A DNA stretch of 64,000 nt from Lepas anatifera (GCA_034440635.1 JAOTON010002099.1:62001-126000); one strand, 5' to 3'. Positions 33,250 through 44,264 are shown, counted from the first letter of the stretch. Translations and numbers: made by a program. The notes: generated by a model from the sequence alone, not told the origin.

Positions 33250-33534
33250 TTGAAGACTGGCGTTATTTTCTTGTTTGTTATAATCTTGGAAAGTTCAAAG
33301 GAAATGGAGGTGAGACGGATAATCATTACATCCAATCAGATCTGCTGCGTTCCTCAGTGTGTATCCTTCCGAAGAAAGTGTCCAAGTCTCAGCTTTCACA
33401 AGTTTCCTCAGGATAAGGTGCTGTCCAAGCCGTGGAAGTCGAAACTGAGAATTGGGAAGAAGATGGGCTCAAATGCTGCTGTCTGTTGCAGACATTTTCA
33501 GCCATCTGACTTCCATTCACATCCACCTGGTAAG
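33250..33534 (+). CDS. THAP-domain exon, right arm
   Basis: Palindromic partner of 32,580-32,866, in divergent orientation, with the two starts about 380 bp apart. Key parts: MEVRRIIITSNQICCVPQC, SLSFHKFPQDKVLSKPW, GSNAAVCCRHFQPSDF. Several amino-acid differences from the left copy exist, yet all zinc ligands are kept in both. It ends at the GTAAGC donor-like site near 33,532, and a CCAGTGTGC element sits 12 bp beyond. Without downstream exons it may be a captured exon or the 5' end of a lost transposase gene. Confidence 0.72.
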
Positions 33535-33545
33535 CGGCTGTGAGG

Positions 33546-33890
33546 CCAGTGTGCAAAGTATGGCATTTTCGACGAGATCTCGTCCGTGCGAGTTCCCTTG
33601 GAGACAGGACCGAGTGGTACGAACTTTATCAACCTGGTGCGAATTTGCGAGGTTAGTGACACTTAAACTTAACAAATAATGGCTGAATGGCCATTAAGAC
33701 ACAGGAGGTGCCTTATAAAAAGTCCTTAACTGACTAATGATTGAGGTAGCATTGCATTCTAGGGGTAGGAATGGGTGCATTTTTTCCCTGGTATGTGGCA
33801 GATTGGTGCGAATTTTTGAAGGCTGGTGGTGCGAGAATTTTAGATGGCTGGTGCGACTCGTCTGGCATGCTGCCATACTTTGCAGACTGG
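33546..33890 (+). mobile_element. CCAGTGTGC element (B family), right palindrome arm
   Basis: 345 bp, inverted termini CCAGTGTGCAAAGTATGG and CCATACTTTGCAGACTGG. Perfect target duplication CTGTGAGG at 33,538-33,545 and 33,891-33,898. It is the mirror of 32,225-32,570, so it was present before the palindrome formed. Confidence 0.9.
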
Positions 33891-33981
33891 CTGTGAGGCA
33901 ATCTCCAGTTCCGCTTATGCCTCCTTCCACTCCCTTGAGCCTGCTTCTAGCAGGTGTAAGCCTTAATCCTTGGGCCGTCAT

Positions 33982-34257
33982 CATAGGCGGATCCAGGATT
34001 GCCGATCAGGGGCACCTTCCCAGGGGGCGGCGCACCATTCTTGACCGGTAAACCCTATCGGATGGGAGCAAAACCCTATCGGTGGGAGCCGACTTTCGTA
34101 TCCTGGGAGGGGGTGGTGGTGGGAAGCGAAATTTCAGGGGGCGTGGCCATTTCAGGGGGCGCCGAGGGTCGATGGTGGTGGGCACATACTCCCTTTGCCC
34201 CCTGGATCTGCCTATGGGGCATGTGCCCACTTTGCCGTCCCCCTGGATCCGCCTGTG
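33982..34257 (+). mobile_element. GGCGGATCC-family element, copy 4 (right palindrome arm)
   Basis: Starts CATAGGCGGATCCAGGATTG. A first end (CTGGATCTGCCTATG) lies at 34,216 and a second, outer end (CTGGATCCGCCTGTG) at 34,257. The interior phrases are the family's: 'gtaaaccctatcgg', 'catttcagggggcgccgagggtcgatgg'. Confidence 0.78.
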
Positions 34258-34850
34258 GCTGCATTCCTTTTTAGCCCGGAAAACTGACATCTTGAAATAA
34301 TTCGGTAGATATACGCCTTTATTTGTTTTAAGCCGTCTGAAATTCCAGTTTGAATGTACGATGGAAAATGCGTTTCCAAACACAAGCGTCGCCACCGGCA
34401 AAGAAGTGGGGGGCAGCAAACTTCAACCTGATGCTGACTACAAGCTTTGCTCCTTGGGACCAAAAACTCTTCGAATTTGGATTCTTCTCTGCCTTCCACA
34501 GTGGCTGGTTATAAGCCGCTGCCACATACCAAACATAAAACACGTATAATTCACCGCTTACCATGCTATTCCCGGGGCCCACTAACGTTGTTTACCTCTC
34601 GGAGTCCCTCTTTCGCGGCCATCTTGGAGGGCACACTAGCGCCTCTGGTGAGCGTGACCGGGGTCAATTCTATCAATCAAAGTTTTAAGTTCTATAAATG
34701 ATTTTTGGGAGTAGAAAATGTTTTTATGCTGTGTTCGTATTAAATTTATTTTATTAATCCTTAAAAATACAAATATTAGATTAGTTTGTCCAAAACATTC
34801 GGCTTGAGAAAACTAATCAGGAAAGTTTTAAAATCGGCCAGGTGTCGTAC

Positions 34851-34922
34851 AGCGGGGATGGTATAGTGGCCTCCATTCCCGACTCTCACACGGGTAATAC
34901 GGGTTCGAATCTAGGTCGTGGA
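34851..34922 (+). repeat. tRNA-Glu-like SINE head or pseudo-tRNA
   Basis: Box A TGGTATAGTGGC and box B GGGTTCGAATCT are at tRNA spacing. An anticodon-arm-like CCCG-ACTCTCACA-CGGG would place CTC at the anticodon. Acceptor and T stems do not pair well, so a working tRNA is unlikely. Confidence 0.5.
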
Positions 34923-34989
34923 AGTTTTTACTGTAAAAACAATTTTTCTGATTTTCTTCTTGTTTGTTCATGCGTACTAATGGATGAAG

Positions 34990-35227
34990 CATAGTCGGAT
35001 CCATGATTGCCGATCGGGGGGGTAACTTCCGGGGAGGGCACCATCCGGACCAGGGGGTGCCACCTTTGACCGGCAAAACCTATCAGATGGACGCTAAATC
35101 CTATCAGTGTGCGCCGATTTTCGCATCCTGGGGGAGGGGATGGGACGCGACATTTTAGGGTTCACCGAGAGTTGATCAGAGAGAGGAGGGGGGCACGTGC
35201 CCCTTTGCCCTCCTGGATCCTCCTATG
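34990..35227 (+). mobile_element. GGCGGATCC-family element, copy 5 with perfect 8-bp duplication
   Basis: Starts CATAGTCGGATCCATGATTG and ends CTGGATCCTCCTATG. Flanked by GGATGAAG at 34,982-34,989 and 35,228-35,235, identical on both sides. This is the clearest evidence that the family inserts with 8-bp target duplications, as hAT elements do. Confidence 0.88.
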
Positions 35228-35618
35228 GGATGAAGTAAATATTCTAAGGACAATTTCTTCTGGTTATCCCTACGTCCGGGTAGTTGAGGGAAAGGGAATA
35301 TTAGCCCCAAATATTTTTCAAATCTGACCGGCGTACCAAACTGGAACCGGCTTGTCTCCAGCTCCCTGCAATGGTTCTCAATCCGTCGGATTTCCCTCTA
35401 TTGGAGACCAGTTCCCCTGTTTTCTGACCAGCGGGACACGCTGTTCGCCGTTCGAAAATGTCTTTTGTGTCCTTTGCTGAAGGCCATTCTTGAAGGCTGA
35501 CCGGTTTTCGTGCAAACCAAGAACCAGAAACCGGCCCGATAAAAAGCAGGGGTGGCTCTTCGAGATTATATGTGTTAATCTCGAGATTAATGTCTCTCGA
35601 GATTAATTAATCGTTTAA

Positions 35619-36638
35619 CCCTCGCCCCACCGGGGCCATCGATGGCCCCCCTAAGGTTTTTCCGGGATAGCAGAAAGACGATGAGACGCAGCACCGTGGT
35701 TGAGGGCTCTACCTCTCACTGCATCATTTTCCCACCATCCCTGAAATTTTTTACCCCGGGTCACCCAAGGTCAGGTCACCAGACGAGTTCAACCAAGGTC
35801 ACCTCACTTCAGCTTTAGAGCTCTGTAAGAGCTACATTTCGGAGTCGATCGATTTGAAACTTCCTACATTTTATGACCCCTCCAGGGTCTACAAGGTGTA
35901 TATCCGGGATTTTTCGATTTCGTGCCCCTGAGGTCAGGTCACGAGGTGACCTCTCCCATTGAAAAAGCATGGGAAAAGCTGTCTTATGATCTAAAAGTCA
36001 CAAAAACGATTGGAAGTGCTCAGCTTGATCAGAAAAGCGTTTTTGGACACCCTTTCACGGATTCCAGGGGCCATATTTGCCCTTTGACATCCCCAAGGTC
36101 ATCCAAGGTCACCAGGGGTCAAAAACAGTATTTTGACAATAACTTTGACCTGTATAAGCTAGAGCGCTGAAACAAACACCATCGTGTTTGTCTCGTCATT
36201 GGCTTTCATTTGATATACGGCAAGGTCACTTTCTGACCTTTCGTGACCTCAGGTCATACTAGGTCACGAGGTGACCTCTGGAGGTCAAACTACTGGCGGG
36301 AGGTCTTTACGTTTCCATAGCAGAAAAAGTACTGGCAATTTCCTATCAAATGTACTTTCCCACACCTCAATAGCTCTAAGGGCATAAGAGTTATGCCCAG
36401 TTTGCTTAAGCATTGCATATTTGAGTGAAAATAGCCGATCTTGACCTAATTTGACCTCTGGAGGTCAAACCATTGACCTGAACACTAAAACATGTGAAGT
36501 AATTTCTTACTGAATTCACGCGAGCTTTCTAGTGCACTTTGCAGATTTGCGCTAACGCCCATATTTTCGGAGTTAGAGGGGGGCCATCGATGGGCCCCGG
36601 TGGGGCGAAGGTGGCGCCGGACCCCGGTGGGGCGCAGG
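35619..36638. mobile_element. TTAA-bounded element (piggyBac-like), left arm
   Basis: TTAA at 35,615-35,618 and 36,639-36,642 bounds 1,020 bp. The termini are CCCTCGCCCCACCGGGG and, on the other strand, CCTGCGCCCCACCGGGG. The subterminal 'ggccatcgatggcc' palindrome is present at both sides. TTAA duplication is the mark of piggyBac-type elements. There is no transposase, so it is non-autonomous. The interior is crowded with AGGTCA/TGACCT motifs. A copy exists in the right arm. Confidence 0.65.
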
Positions 36639-36642
36639 TTAA

Positions 36643-37213
36643 CACGCGCATTGACGGGAGGCGGGTACCCGCCCCCCCGTCTGGTTTTTCGGATAGAACA
36701 TAAAAACGGCGGCGCGTAGCGCCGCCGCACTTGTATCCATACGCGTATATTAGCAGTAAAAACGCAGTACATGGTAAAACATACACTCCTAACACTAGGC
36801 AAAGAAAACTAGGCAGGGGCGCCGCCACGGAATTTAAGCCATCACACATTTATTAGGTAGGTACTTAACACACTCGGGTTAAAAATAAACTCGGGTTAAA
36901 AAACTTGACATACCTTCTCTCATCATTTTTACAACTTTTGTCAAAATTTTAAGGTTAGGTCATCTCAGGTCAGGTCACCAGTACAGGTCACGTGACCTGA
37001 ACTTAAAGTTTAAGACAACATAAGTCGGAACCAAGTGAACTCATCCGATTGAAGTGACCTGACAAAATGGTTAAAATATTTCGATGGAGAAGCGTATGGG
37101 CTACCCAAAGCCGTTTACCATTTTTCACTACCTACCGTGGTTCTGGAGATTTTAGGGGGTACCCGCGCCCCCTGTCAAAGCGAAGGTGGCTCAGAGCCCC
37201 GTCAATGCGCGTG
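36643..37213. mobile_element. Second TTAA-bounded element, left arm
   Basis: It shares the TTAA at 36,639-36,642 and ends at TTAA 37,214-37,217. Inverted termini are CACGCGCATTGACGGG and CCCGTCAATGCGCGTG. It directly abuts the preceding TTAA element, so one may have jumped into the other's target site. Confidence 0.6.
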
Positions 37214-37282
37214 TTAATCTGGTAAAACAACGAGATAAAACGTTAATCCGTACGAGATAAAACGTGTTCGAGATTAAATGTG

Positions 37283-37644
37283 GCGGACTCCCAGGGCGGA
37301 CCACCCTGAAAGACCGCCTGGGCCTTTCACGGCAGGAGAGTGTGGAGGTGGAGCGCCTGCGCATTGGCCACTCCCTTCTCCTGTGCAGCTACCGAAAGAG
37401 GATCGGCCTGAACCCGGAGGCCACGTTACAGGAATGCGACGATGGAGAGGACGAGATCCTCCACCACCTTCTGACCCGGTGCCCTGCGTGCGCTGACCTG
37501 CGCTGGGACATATTTGGACGGGACGACCCGCCCATCCGGGAAGCGCTGGCGGACCCACGACGGCTGGTGATGTTCCTGCGGCGGTTGGGGTGCCTGCAGG
37601 GGCGCCCCCCTTCCCATATGGCCGGAACACTCAATCAATCAATC
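37283..37644 (+). mobile_element. 5'-truncated LINE with 12-bp target duplication, left arm
   Basis: Only the C-terminal end of a LINE ORF2 remains: RLRIGHSLLLCSYRKRIGLN, then EDEILHHLLTRCPACADLR. This is the RxGH...HLLxxCP tail typical of R1/I-type LINEs with RNase H. It ends in TCAA repeats. AGATTAAATGTG occurs perfectly at 37,271-37,282 and 37,645-37,656. The same insertion with the same duplication is in the right arm, so it predates the arm duplication. Confidence 0.88.
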
Positions 37645-37656
37645 AGATTAAATGTG

Positions 37657-39450
37657 TCCGTCGACATCTAAATCTTTGATATAATTGTAATTCTTTGGTC
37701 TCCGGAGAATATAAAAACACGTAGTCTAGAGAACCGGAGAACAGCTGAATGTGATACGGAAGAATAACTCTTGATATGCGTCAGAACTGGGGAACCAGAG
37801 AGCAGCCACCACGATCCTTGGATGAACTAACAAAAGTGTGGAACGCACCACGAACCCAAACCTGATCACTTTTTGTTTCAGGGGGAACGTTTGTTGTGTG
37901 TTGCAGGTTGGAGATAGACTGGCCACCTCACTCCTCTGTCCGTGGTGGTAGCTCTTTCTAATTTTTTTCGTATATAGATGTACAAGATTTAAGAATACAT
38001 TGTTTTTTACTTCAAGTTGAGTTAGTTTCTGATCAGGGCACATCAAGAAAATATACCTCAAAATTATAGCCTGGAACAGTTCGTATTAAATAAAAAGGAT
38101 TCTATAATTAATCTTAACATTGGTAGTCACAGAGTCTAAGCCTAAGAAGACGCATCGCAGCTTTAAGACAAGCAAGCTGCTAGCCTCATGAGTGACATTT
38201 GTTTATGAAAATGATAAGCGTTTATTTTTAATACTTCGGAGTTCGGAAACGGTCCTTTCTCATAATAGAACAAACAATTCCAGAAGCACTTCATATAACA
38301 TCATATCATTATATAAAATAGTATATTAACCGTTATTTTTATTAGATTGTTTATTAGATTATCTACGTTGATAAGATATTTCATGACCAGCCTCCTCGAA
38401 TCATAGTTCCAAAATGGGGCTAATACACTGATAAATATTCAGGTACATCCCTTCACCAAAATTCTCATAATATAATAGGTGAACACATACATTTTTAGTC
38501 AGAGTGCTAGGATAACCTCGAATCGAGTTCCAATATTTGAATATTCCAGTACTGAACTGCATTATTCCAGCATTCGATTTCCAAATCAGATCTAAATTTC
38601 AAGCCTTGGTCACACTATGACCAAAAGTTTTCGCTTATTGTATTATGGGGATTCTGACGAGGGGCTGTGCCCGAATATGTGATCACAGTGTGACCACAGG
38701 CTCCATTTTGCGTCAAGAATTCGAGAGGCAAAGCCATGAAACATCTTACCAATTTATAATCATGCTCCTCGGCTACGCAATGCAAAATTCATCTACTTTT
38801 AAAAACCAACAGATATCAGTTGATCCATGAGGCTTATATTCAATCTCACAAAAACATGAGAAAATATAACCTACCAGGAAATTACAAGCGAGTGATAACC
38901 CTCGGCAGGTGAGAAACGCGTGCAACAATCAGGTCTGCGAGTCCCCAACGAGCAGTCTTCCGAGTGCAACGTGGACTAGAGGATATAACTCAGTACGTCA
39001 GTGACGGATCCAGGCCAATGTTTTTTGTGGGGGGAGGGGAGGGGAGGACAGGGTCCAAAATCGTGAATACACATTTTTTAAAGGTCGGTGAAAATCGCAG
39101 AGTTTGGGAGGAAAGTAAATTTTCCCTGAACCCACCAGTGAGTATGCAGCTCCTAGCTTCCAGTCCTTGAAGTGCACTCTAAGAAGGCTGGGAGCGAACC
39201 AAATACTGAGTGTACATCAAAAGCATAACAGATTTTGCATCTGTCCACAATAGGTGCTACACGGTTTGATAAACTGTTCACCGCAATAGTCTGAGCACAG
39301 AGGTGTCACTTATTATTTTCGCCGACTTTCACACGTACGACCACCAACAAAATCTGACCACTTGGTTTTTTACTATAAAGACCCTTTGCATTACTAGTTT
39401 TCTTACCTTTAGGCTAAAAAATACTTTTAATGGCATGTTTTACTGAGGTC
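37657..39450. other. Inverted-repeat arm, no gene recognised
   Basis: AT-rich. One half terminus of the GGCGGATCC type (CAGTGACGGATCCAGGCC, near 38,999) is followed by a G-rich run. Otherwise nothing is seen. Confidence 0.5.
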
Positions 39451-39499
39451 CTCAGAGGATTTGCCTTAATATACCGCGATAAACACCACTTACGCAGAT

Positions 39500-39690
39500 A
39501 CATGAACGTATACTGCGGGCACACAGGCAGACGACCGAGGTGCACTCAGGCAGGTTCGTGTTCAATGCAAAAAACTGCTGGCTGTGGTACTCTGCCAACT
39601 CTGGGATTCCATTGCTCGTCCTCTGGAGCTTGTCTTCCAGCAGCAGGCGTAATTTGCGATAGTCACTGTCGAGGGGCAGCACCTGATTAT
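39500..39690 (-). CDS. Unrecognised exon-like frame, left arm
   Basis: Minus strand: an acceptor-like AATAATCAG before GTGCTGCC. The frame reads LDSDYRKLRLLLEDKLQRTS, then NGIPELAEYHSQQFFALNTN, then LPECT. It is amphipathic, charged and low in repeats, unlike the neighbouring mobile DNA. The core is identical in the right-arm copy, while residues outside it differ. I do not recognise the protein. It could be one exon of a host gene that was duplicated with the arm. Confidence 0.4.
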
Positions 39691-39848
39691 TTCTGTTTTG
39701 CGTTCAGCTTGCTGGGGTAGGCTCTTCTTAAATTAAAAGATATTTTCACAGCAGGAACAAATGGGACCAAATAAAGGGTACAAATAAAATATCACAAGCC
39801 CACAATGAAAGCAAACAAGATATCACTGAACCTTGTTTTAAACATATG

Positions 39849-39849
<1 letters not shown>

Positions 39850-39919
<70 letters not shown>
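39850..39919. repeat. (TA)n microsatellite, left arm
   Basis: About 35 AT dinucleotides; the counterpart is at 59,957-60,030. The YIYIYI frames are artefacts. Confidence 0.97.
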
Positions 39920-39922
<3 letters not shown>

Positions 39923-40432
39923 CAACAAAGACATCCCCAAAGACGATCTATAGTCTAGATCATGGGTTTGTGGAGGGGTCAGGTGGAACCATGCAAATTC
40001 ATGTTTTTTTATAAATTACAATACATTATTTCAACACTGGCCCACAATAGGAAACAAATATTCCAAATTTCAGGTCTATGGGAGAATCGGTCTGATTGGG
40101 TTCATCCCATTCAAACTAACAAACAAAATGATCATACACAAGCTGGTCCATTGGGACGATAGCTTGATGATACACAGCAGCTCCAATAGACAGGTTTTCT
40201 AGTAAACAAATTTTCTCTTTGAAGAGACCCGCCTAATCTTTCATATATTCTTCCAGGAAAACACAAAAAATTGCATCACCCAAGACTGCCCCCCTGTCAT
40301 TCCTACATGACTATCCATACTCTTTGTTCACAATTAAATTGTTGTATTGGGTACATTCCTAGTGTTTCAAATCATAATACATCTTATCCTAGTTTTCCTT
40401 CAGTTCATTTTTAATATCAATTATAAAAAGCA

Positions 40433-40535
40433 TGCAGATGGGCATTTTCAGAGGGCAGATGGATGAATTCATCTGCAGATGGGCATGAATGCAGATGGGC
40501 ATTTTCCGAGGGCAGATGGATGAATTCATGCTACA
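40433..40535. repeat. Two-copy 56-bp tandem repeat, left arm
   Basis: The unit 'gcagatgggcattttc.gagggcagatggatgaattcat' begins near 40,434 and again near 40,490. The same repeat is in the right arm at about 59,355-59,450. Confidence 0.8.
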
Positions 40536-41439
40536 GTCACTTTCATGTCTGGAAACAAACAGTAGCACTCAGGGGCGCAGCCAGAGCTTTGGTATGCGGG
40601 GGCACACCAACTTTGAGGGGCACCCCGGGAAAAAAGGGCACTTTTTAACGTAACCTAAAAACTTACTATATCTTTGTTTATATCATTTTTTGGGCATCTT
40701 TGGTTCAATAAAAATGCAAATAAATAATTGACGGAGAAGGAAAACGCAATTAAAACCGAAAAAAAAGAAAAAAATATCATCAAAATTTCATGGAAGTAGC
40801 CAAAACACGACTGTTTTGGATAGATTTAAGGACAAGTCAGCCAACTCATGCAAGTATTTAACATCAGGGAAATCAGCGGAGCATGTGATATCTGTTACAA
40901 TGTGCAGGTTAAGGCATATTGGAGTCGAAAATTCATTTGTTAAGGCCAATGGTTTTGTCGTGACGAGTGAGCCCTGGCTGAACACGGCTTAAGTTCCTTG
41001 CCTCCCACAATCGCCGTGGGACGAGGAGTGGCATAGTGTCTTTGGAAGAACACATTTTTGCTGCCGAAAAAAAATTGGGAGATACCTTTTGAACGCGTTT
41101 ATTAAGTTCATTATTCTCAAGGATCGGTCCCAGTTAAGAGTAAATAAAAGGTGAACAGGCCAGTGGTTTGGATGGGGATGGTGTGGCAGGGCTGAAAATT
41201 GTGAAAACTAGTTCTTCATTTAAATTAATTAGTAGAAATCCTGGTTTAGGGGACTGTGCTCTGAGCTCAGGGGCACATCCCTTGTTATCATTGCTTCCCA
41301 GAATCCACCAGTATAATAAGCAATTTATATAACCAGGGGTGCCTAGGTATCACAATCCGTTTTAGAGATTCCTCATTCCTCGTTAGCTCCGTTTTACAAG
41401 GGGAGTTTCCATTGTGTTCTTATTCCCCATCTATTCAAG

Positions 41440-42850
41440 ACCAGCTCTGGGGCCCCCAAGTGTGGATCAGAGGCCTCCAGAGCAGCTTCCCCCATCCCCA
41501 GTTGTGCCTCCAGGGACTAGACTAGCTCAGTGACCCCGCCCCGAGATGATGGGAGTTGGCCTTGTTTTCTTATTATCTGTCTATTCAAGACCACCTCAGG
41601 GGCCCCTGATGTAGATCAGGGCCACAGAGCAGCTCATGCTTCACCCAGGGACTAGAATAGCTCATTGGTCCCAGAGATGAGGTCATCAGACTAGCTCACT
41701 GGGCCACAGATAGGCTCATAGGGCCTTAAACCAGTTCAAGAAGCCCCAGAACAGTTTAAGGCGCCAGATCACCTCAGGGGGCCTCAAGTTAACATTAGGG
41801 GCTCTCACAAGCTCAGCGCCCAGACCAGCTCAGGGTACCCTCAGAACCTAGATCCACTCTTGGGCCCCAGATCAGCTCTTGGGGCCCCAGATCAGTTCAG
41901 GGGCCTAAAGTCAGGTCAGGGGGCAAGATCAAGTCAGGGCCACTAAATCAGCTCAGGGATCCCTCACAAGCTCGGGACCCAATCAGTTCAAAAGCCCCAG
42001 AGCTGCTCAGGGGACACCAGATGCCCATAGGGCACCAGATCAGCTTCGGGGACAAACAATCAGATCAGTGGTCCCTGACCAGCTCGGGAATACCAGATCA
42101 AGTCAGGAGGCACTTAATCAGCTCAGGAGCCCCATACCATCTCAGGAGCCCTCATCAGCCTCTGTCGGCCCAGCTCAGCTCAGGGCTTTAGAGCTGCTCA
42201 TTAAAATCACGTAAGGAGGCTCAGATCAGCTTAAAGGGCACCAGATTAGCTCAGGGGGCGCCATGCTAGCTCAGAGGGCATCAGATGGGCTCAGGAGGCA
42301 CCAGATCGACTCAGGGGCATTAGTGCAGCTCAGGTGGCACCAGATCGATCTGCTCGGGGGCCAGATCAGCTCTCAGCCCCCCCTTAGACTATGGCAGGAG
42401 CTTAAATCAGCTCAGGGAGCAACATAACAGTTCAGGGGACGCAAGGTGGGCTCAGGGCCCACCAAACCAGCTCAGGGAGGCACCAGGCCATCTAAGGAGA
42501 CATCAATAATCAGCTGAGGGGGCACCTAATCAGCTGAAGAGGCACCATATTGACTTAGGAGACAGAATCAACTTGGGGAGGCATGAGATCAGCTCGGGGG
42601 GCCCGAATCAGCTCGGGGGGCCCGAATCAGCTCAAGGGGTACTAAATCAGCTATTAGGGCATCAAGCAAGCTCGGAGGCATTATACTAACTCAGAGGGCA
42701 TTATATAGGTTCAGGAGGCACAATTATTTGCTCAGTGGGGCATTCGATTGACTCAGGGGCACCAGATCAGCTTAGAGGGCACGTAATCAGCTCAAGGGGC
42801 CAAGACCAGCTGAGAGGCCACGAGATGAGCTCAAGGAGCACCAGATTAGC
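41440..42850. repeat. Degenerate 20-22-bp minisatellite inside hAT-like element
   Basis: Dozens of variants of CAGATCAGCTCAGGGGGC, each anchored by 'agctcagg' and 'ggcacc'. Units are too variable and too close together to be a CRISPR-like array. Confidence 0.9.
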
Positions 42851-42854
42851 TTCA

Positions 42855-44264
42855 CCCGTACGATTATTGGCGACGATGAGGCATTAGGTGGATACATACT
42901 AGTTGCCCATACTCTTCCCGGGTGCTTGGAAAGGCGACAGAATTCCCTAGCTGACCGAAAAAGGTATTAAGTTGTCCAACAATAGTTGAAATCGCTAAAT
43001 GCAGTCTAGTTCCATCTAGGTTCAACAACGTAGGGCACTAAATTTCGAGCCGCACGGCCCAAAGGGGGTAAACCACCTGGAAATCAAAAGGGCACCCGGC
43101 ACCGGTGGGGGCACGTGCCCCCCTGTGCCCCCCTGGACAGTAAATAAACTCCGGGAGGCATTAAATAAGTTCAGGGGCCCGGATCAGCTCAAGGGGCACT
43201 ACAACAGCTAATAGGGCACCAGGCAAGCTCGAAGGCATCAGACTAACTTAGAGAGCATTATATAGGTTCAGAAGGCACAATTATTTTTTCAGGGGGGGGC
43301 ACCAGATTGACGACGAGGGCATCAGATCAGCTCAGAAGGCACATGATCAGCTCCAGGGGGCACCAGATGAGCTCCCCCGTACGATTATTAGCGACGATGA
43401 GGCATTATCTGGAAACTGATTACGTGCCTATACTCTTCCCGGGTGCTTGGAAAGGCGACAGAATGCTTTAGCTGACCAAAACGGCACTTAATTGTCATAC
43501 AATAGTTGAAATCGCTAAATGCGGTCTAGTTCCATCTGTGTTCAACGGCGTAAGGCACTAAATTTCGAGCGGCACGGCCCAAAGGGGGTACACCACCTGG
43601 CAATCAAAAGGGCACCCGGCACCGATGGGGGCGTGCCCCTGGCTGCGGCCCTGGACAGTAGAAAAACTACGGGAGGCATTTAATTAGTTCAGGGGGCCCA
43701 GATCAGCTCAAGGGGCACTAAAACAGCTAATAAGGCACCAGGCAAGCTCGGAGGCATCAGACTAACTTAGAGAGCATTATAATTAGAGAGAGCATGATAA
43801 ATTAGAGAGCATGATATAGGTTCAGAAGGCACAATTATTTTCTCAGGGGGGGCACCAGATTGACTACGAGGGCATCAGATCAGCTCAGAGGGCACATGAT
43901 CAGCTCAAAGGGCCAAGACCAGCGCTCAGGGGGCACCAGATGAGCTCAAGGGGCACCAGATTAGCTCCGCTCGTACGATTATTGGCGATGATGAGGCATT
44001 ATCTGGAAACGGATTACGTGCCTATACTCTTCCTGTGTGCTTGGAAAGGCGACAGAATGCCTTAACTGACCAAAAAGGCACTTAATTGTCAAACAATAGC
44101 TTACATCGCTAAAGACAGTCTAGTTCCATCTCGGCTCAACGGCGTAGGGCACTAAATTTCGAGCGGCACGGCCCAAAGAGGGTACACCACCTGGCAATCA
44201 AAAGGGCACCCCGTCACCGATGGGGGGGGCACGTGCCCCCTGTGCCCCCCTGGCTGCGCCCCTG
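42855..44264. repeat. Threefold repetition of the element's right end
   Basis: A block of about 290 bp starts near 'cgtacgattattggcgacgatgagg'. It contains 'cttggaaaggcgacagaat', 'gtctagttccatct' and 'cactaaatttcgagc', and finishes with the CCCCTGG-type terminus. It occurs at about 42,858-43,137, 43,376-43,655 and 43,968-44,264. Array units fill the gaps, giving spacings of about 520 and 590 bp. Confidence 0.88.

Larger units (their letters stand above)
31467..34668. repeat. 3.2-kb near-perfect palindrome
   Basis: The sequence from ATTGACCCCGGTCACGC (31,467) inward matches the reverse complement of the sequence ending at 34,668. The axis is near 33,059/33,060, inside GGCCAATTGGCC. Arms are about 1.6 kb with essentially no spacer; differences are scattered base changes and a small insertion near 34,060. 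Each arm holds, from outside in, an unknown repeat (31,470-31,860), a GGCGGATCC element, a CCAGTGTGC element and a THAP exon. It could be a fold-back transposon, a recent inverted duplication or an assembly hairpin. Confidence 0.93.
40570..44264. mobile_element. 3.7-kb hAT-like non-autonomous element with empty site in other arm
   Basis: Termini CAGGGGCGCAGCCAG (left) and TGGCTGCGCCCCTG (right). Perfect 8-bp duplication GTAGCACT at 40,562-40,569 and 44,265-44,272. The right arm has a single AGTGCTAC at 59,308-59,315 and no insert, which proves the ends. No protein is encoded. The first 800 bp are AT-rich; from about 41,440 the interior is a degenerate 20-22-bp array ('cagatcagctcagggggcac'). 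The right end recurs three times. Confidence 0.93.

Noticed and set aside
34851..34922. Functional tRNA-Glu gene
   Set aside because: Boxes A and B fit, but acceptor and T stems do not pair, so a tRNA-derived repeat is more likely.
39746..40014. YIYIYI frames
   Set aside because: Translations of the TA microsatellite, also seen in the other arm.
41440..44200. CRISPR-like array of short repeats
   Set aside because: Units vary in sequence and length, have no spacers and lie in a eukaryotic hAT-like element.
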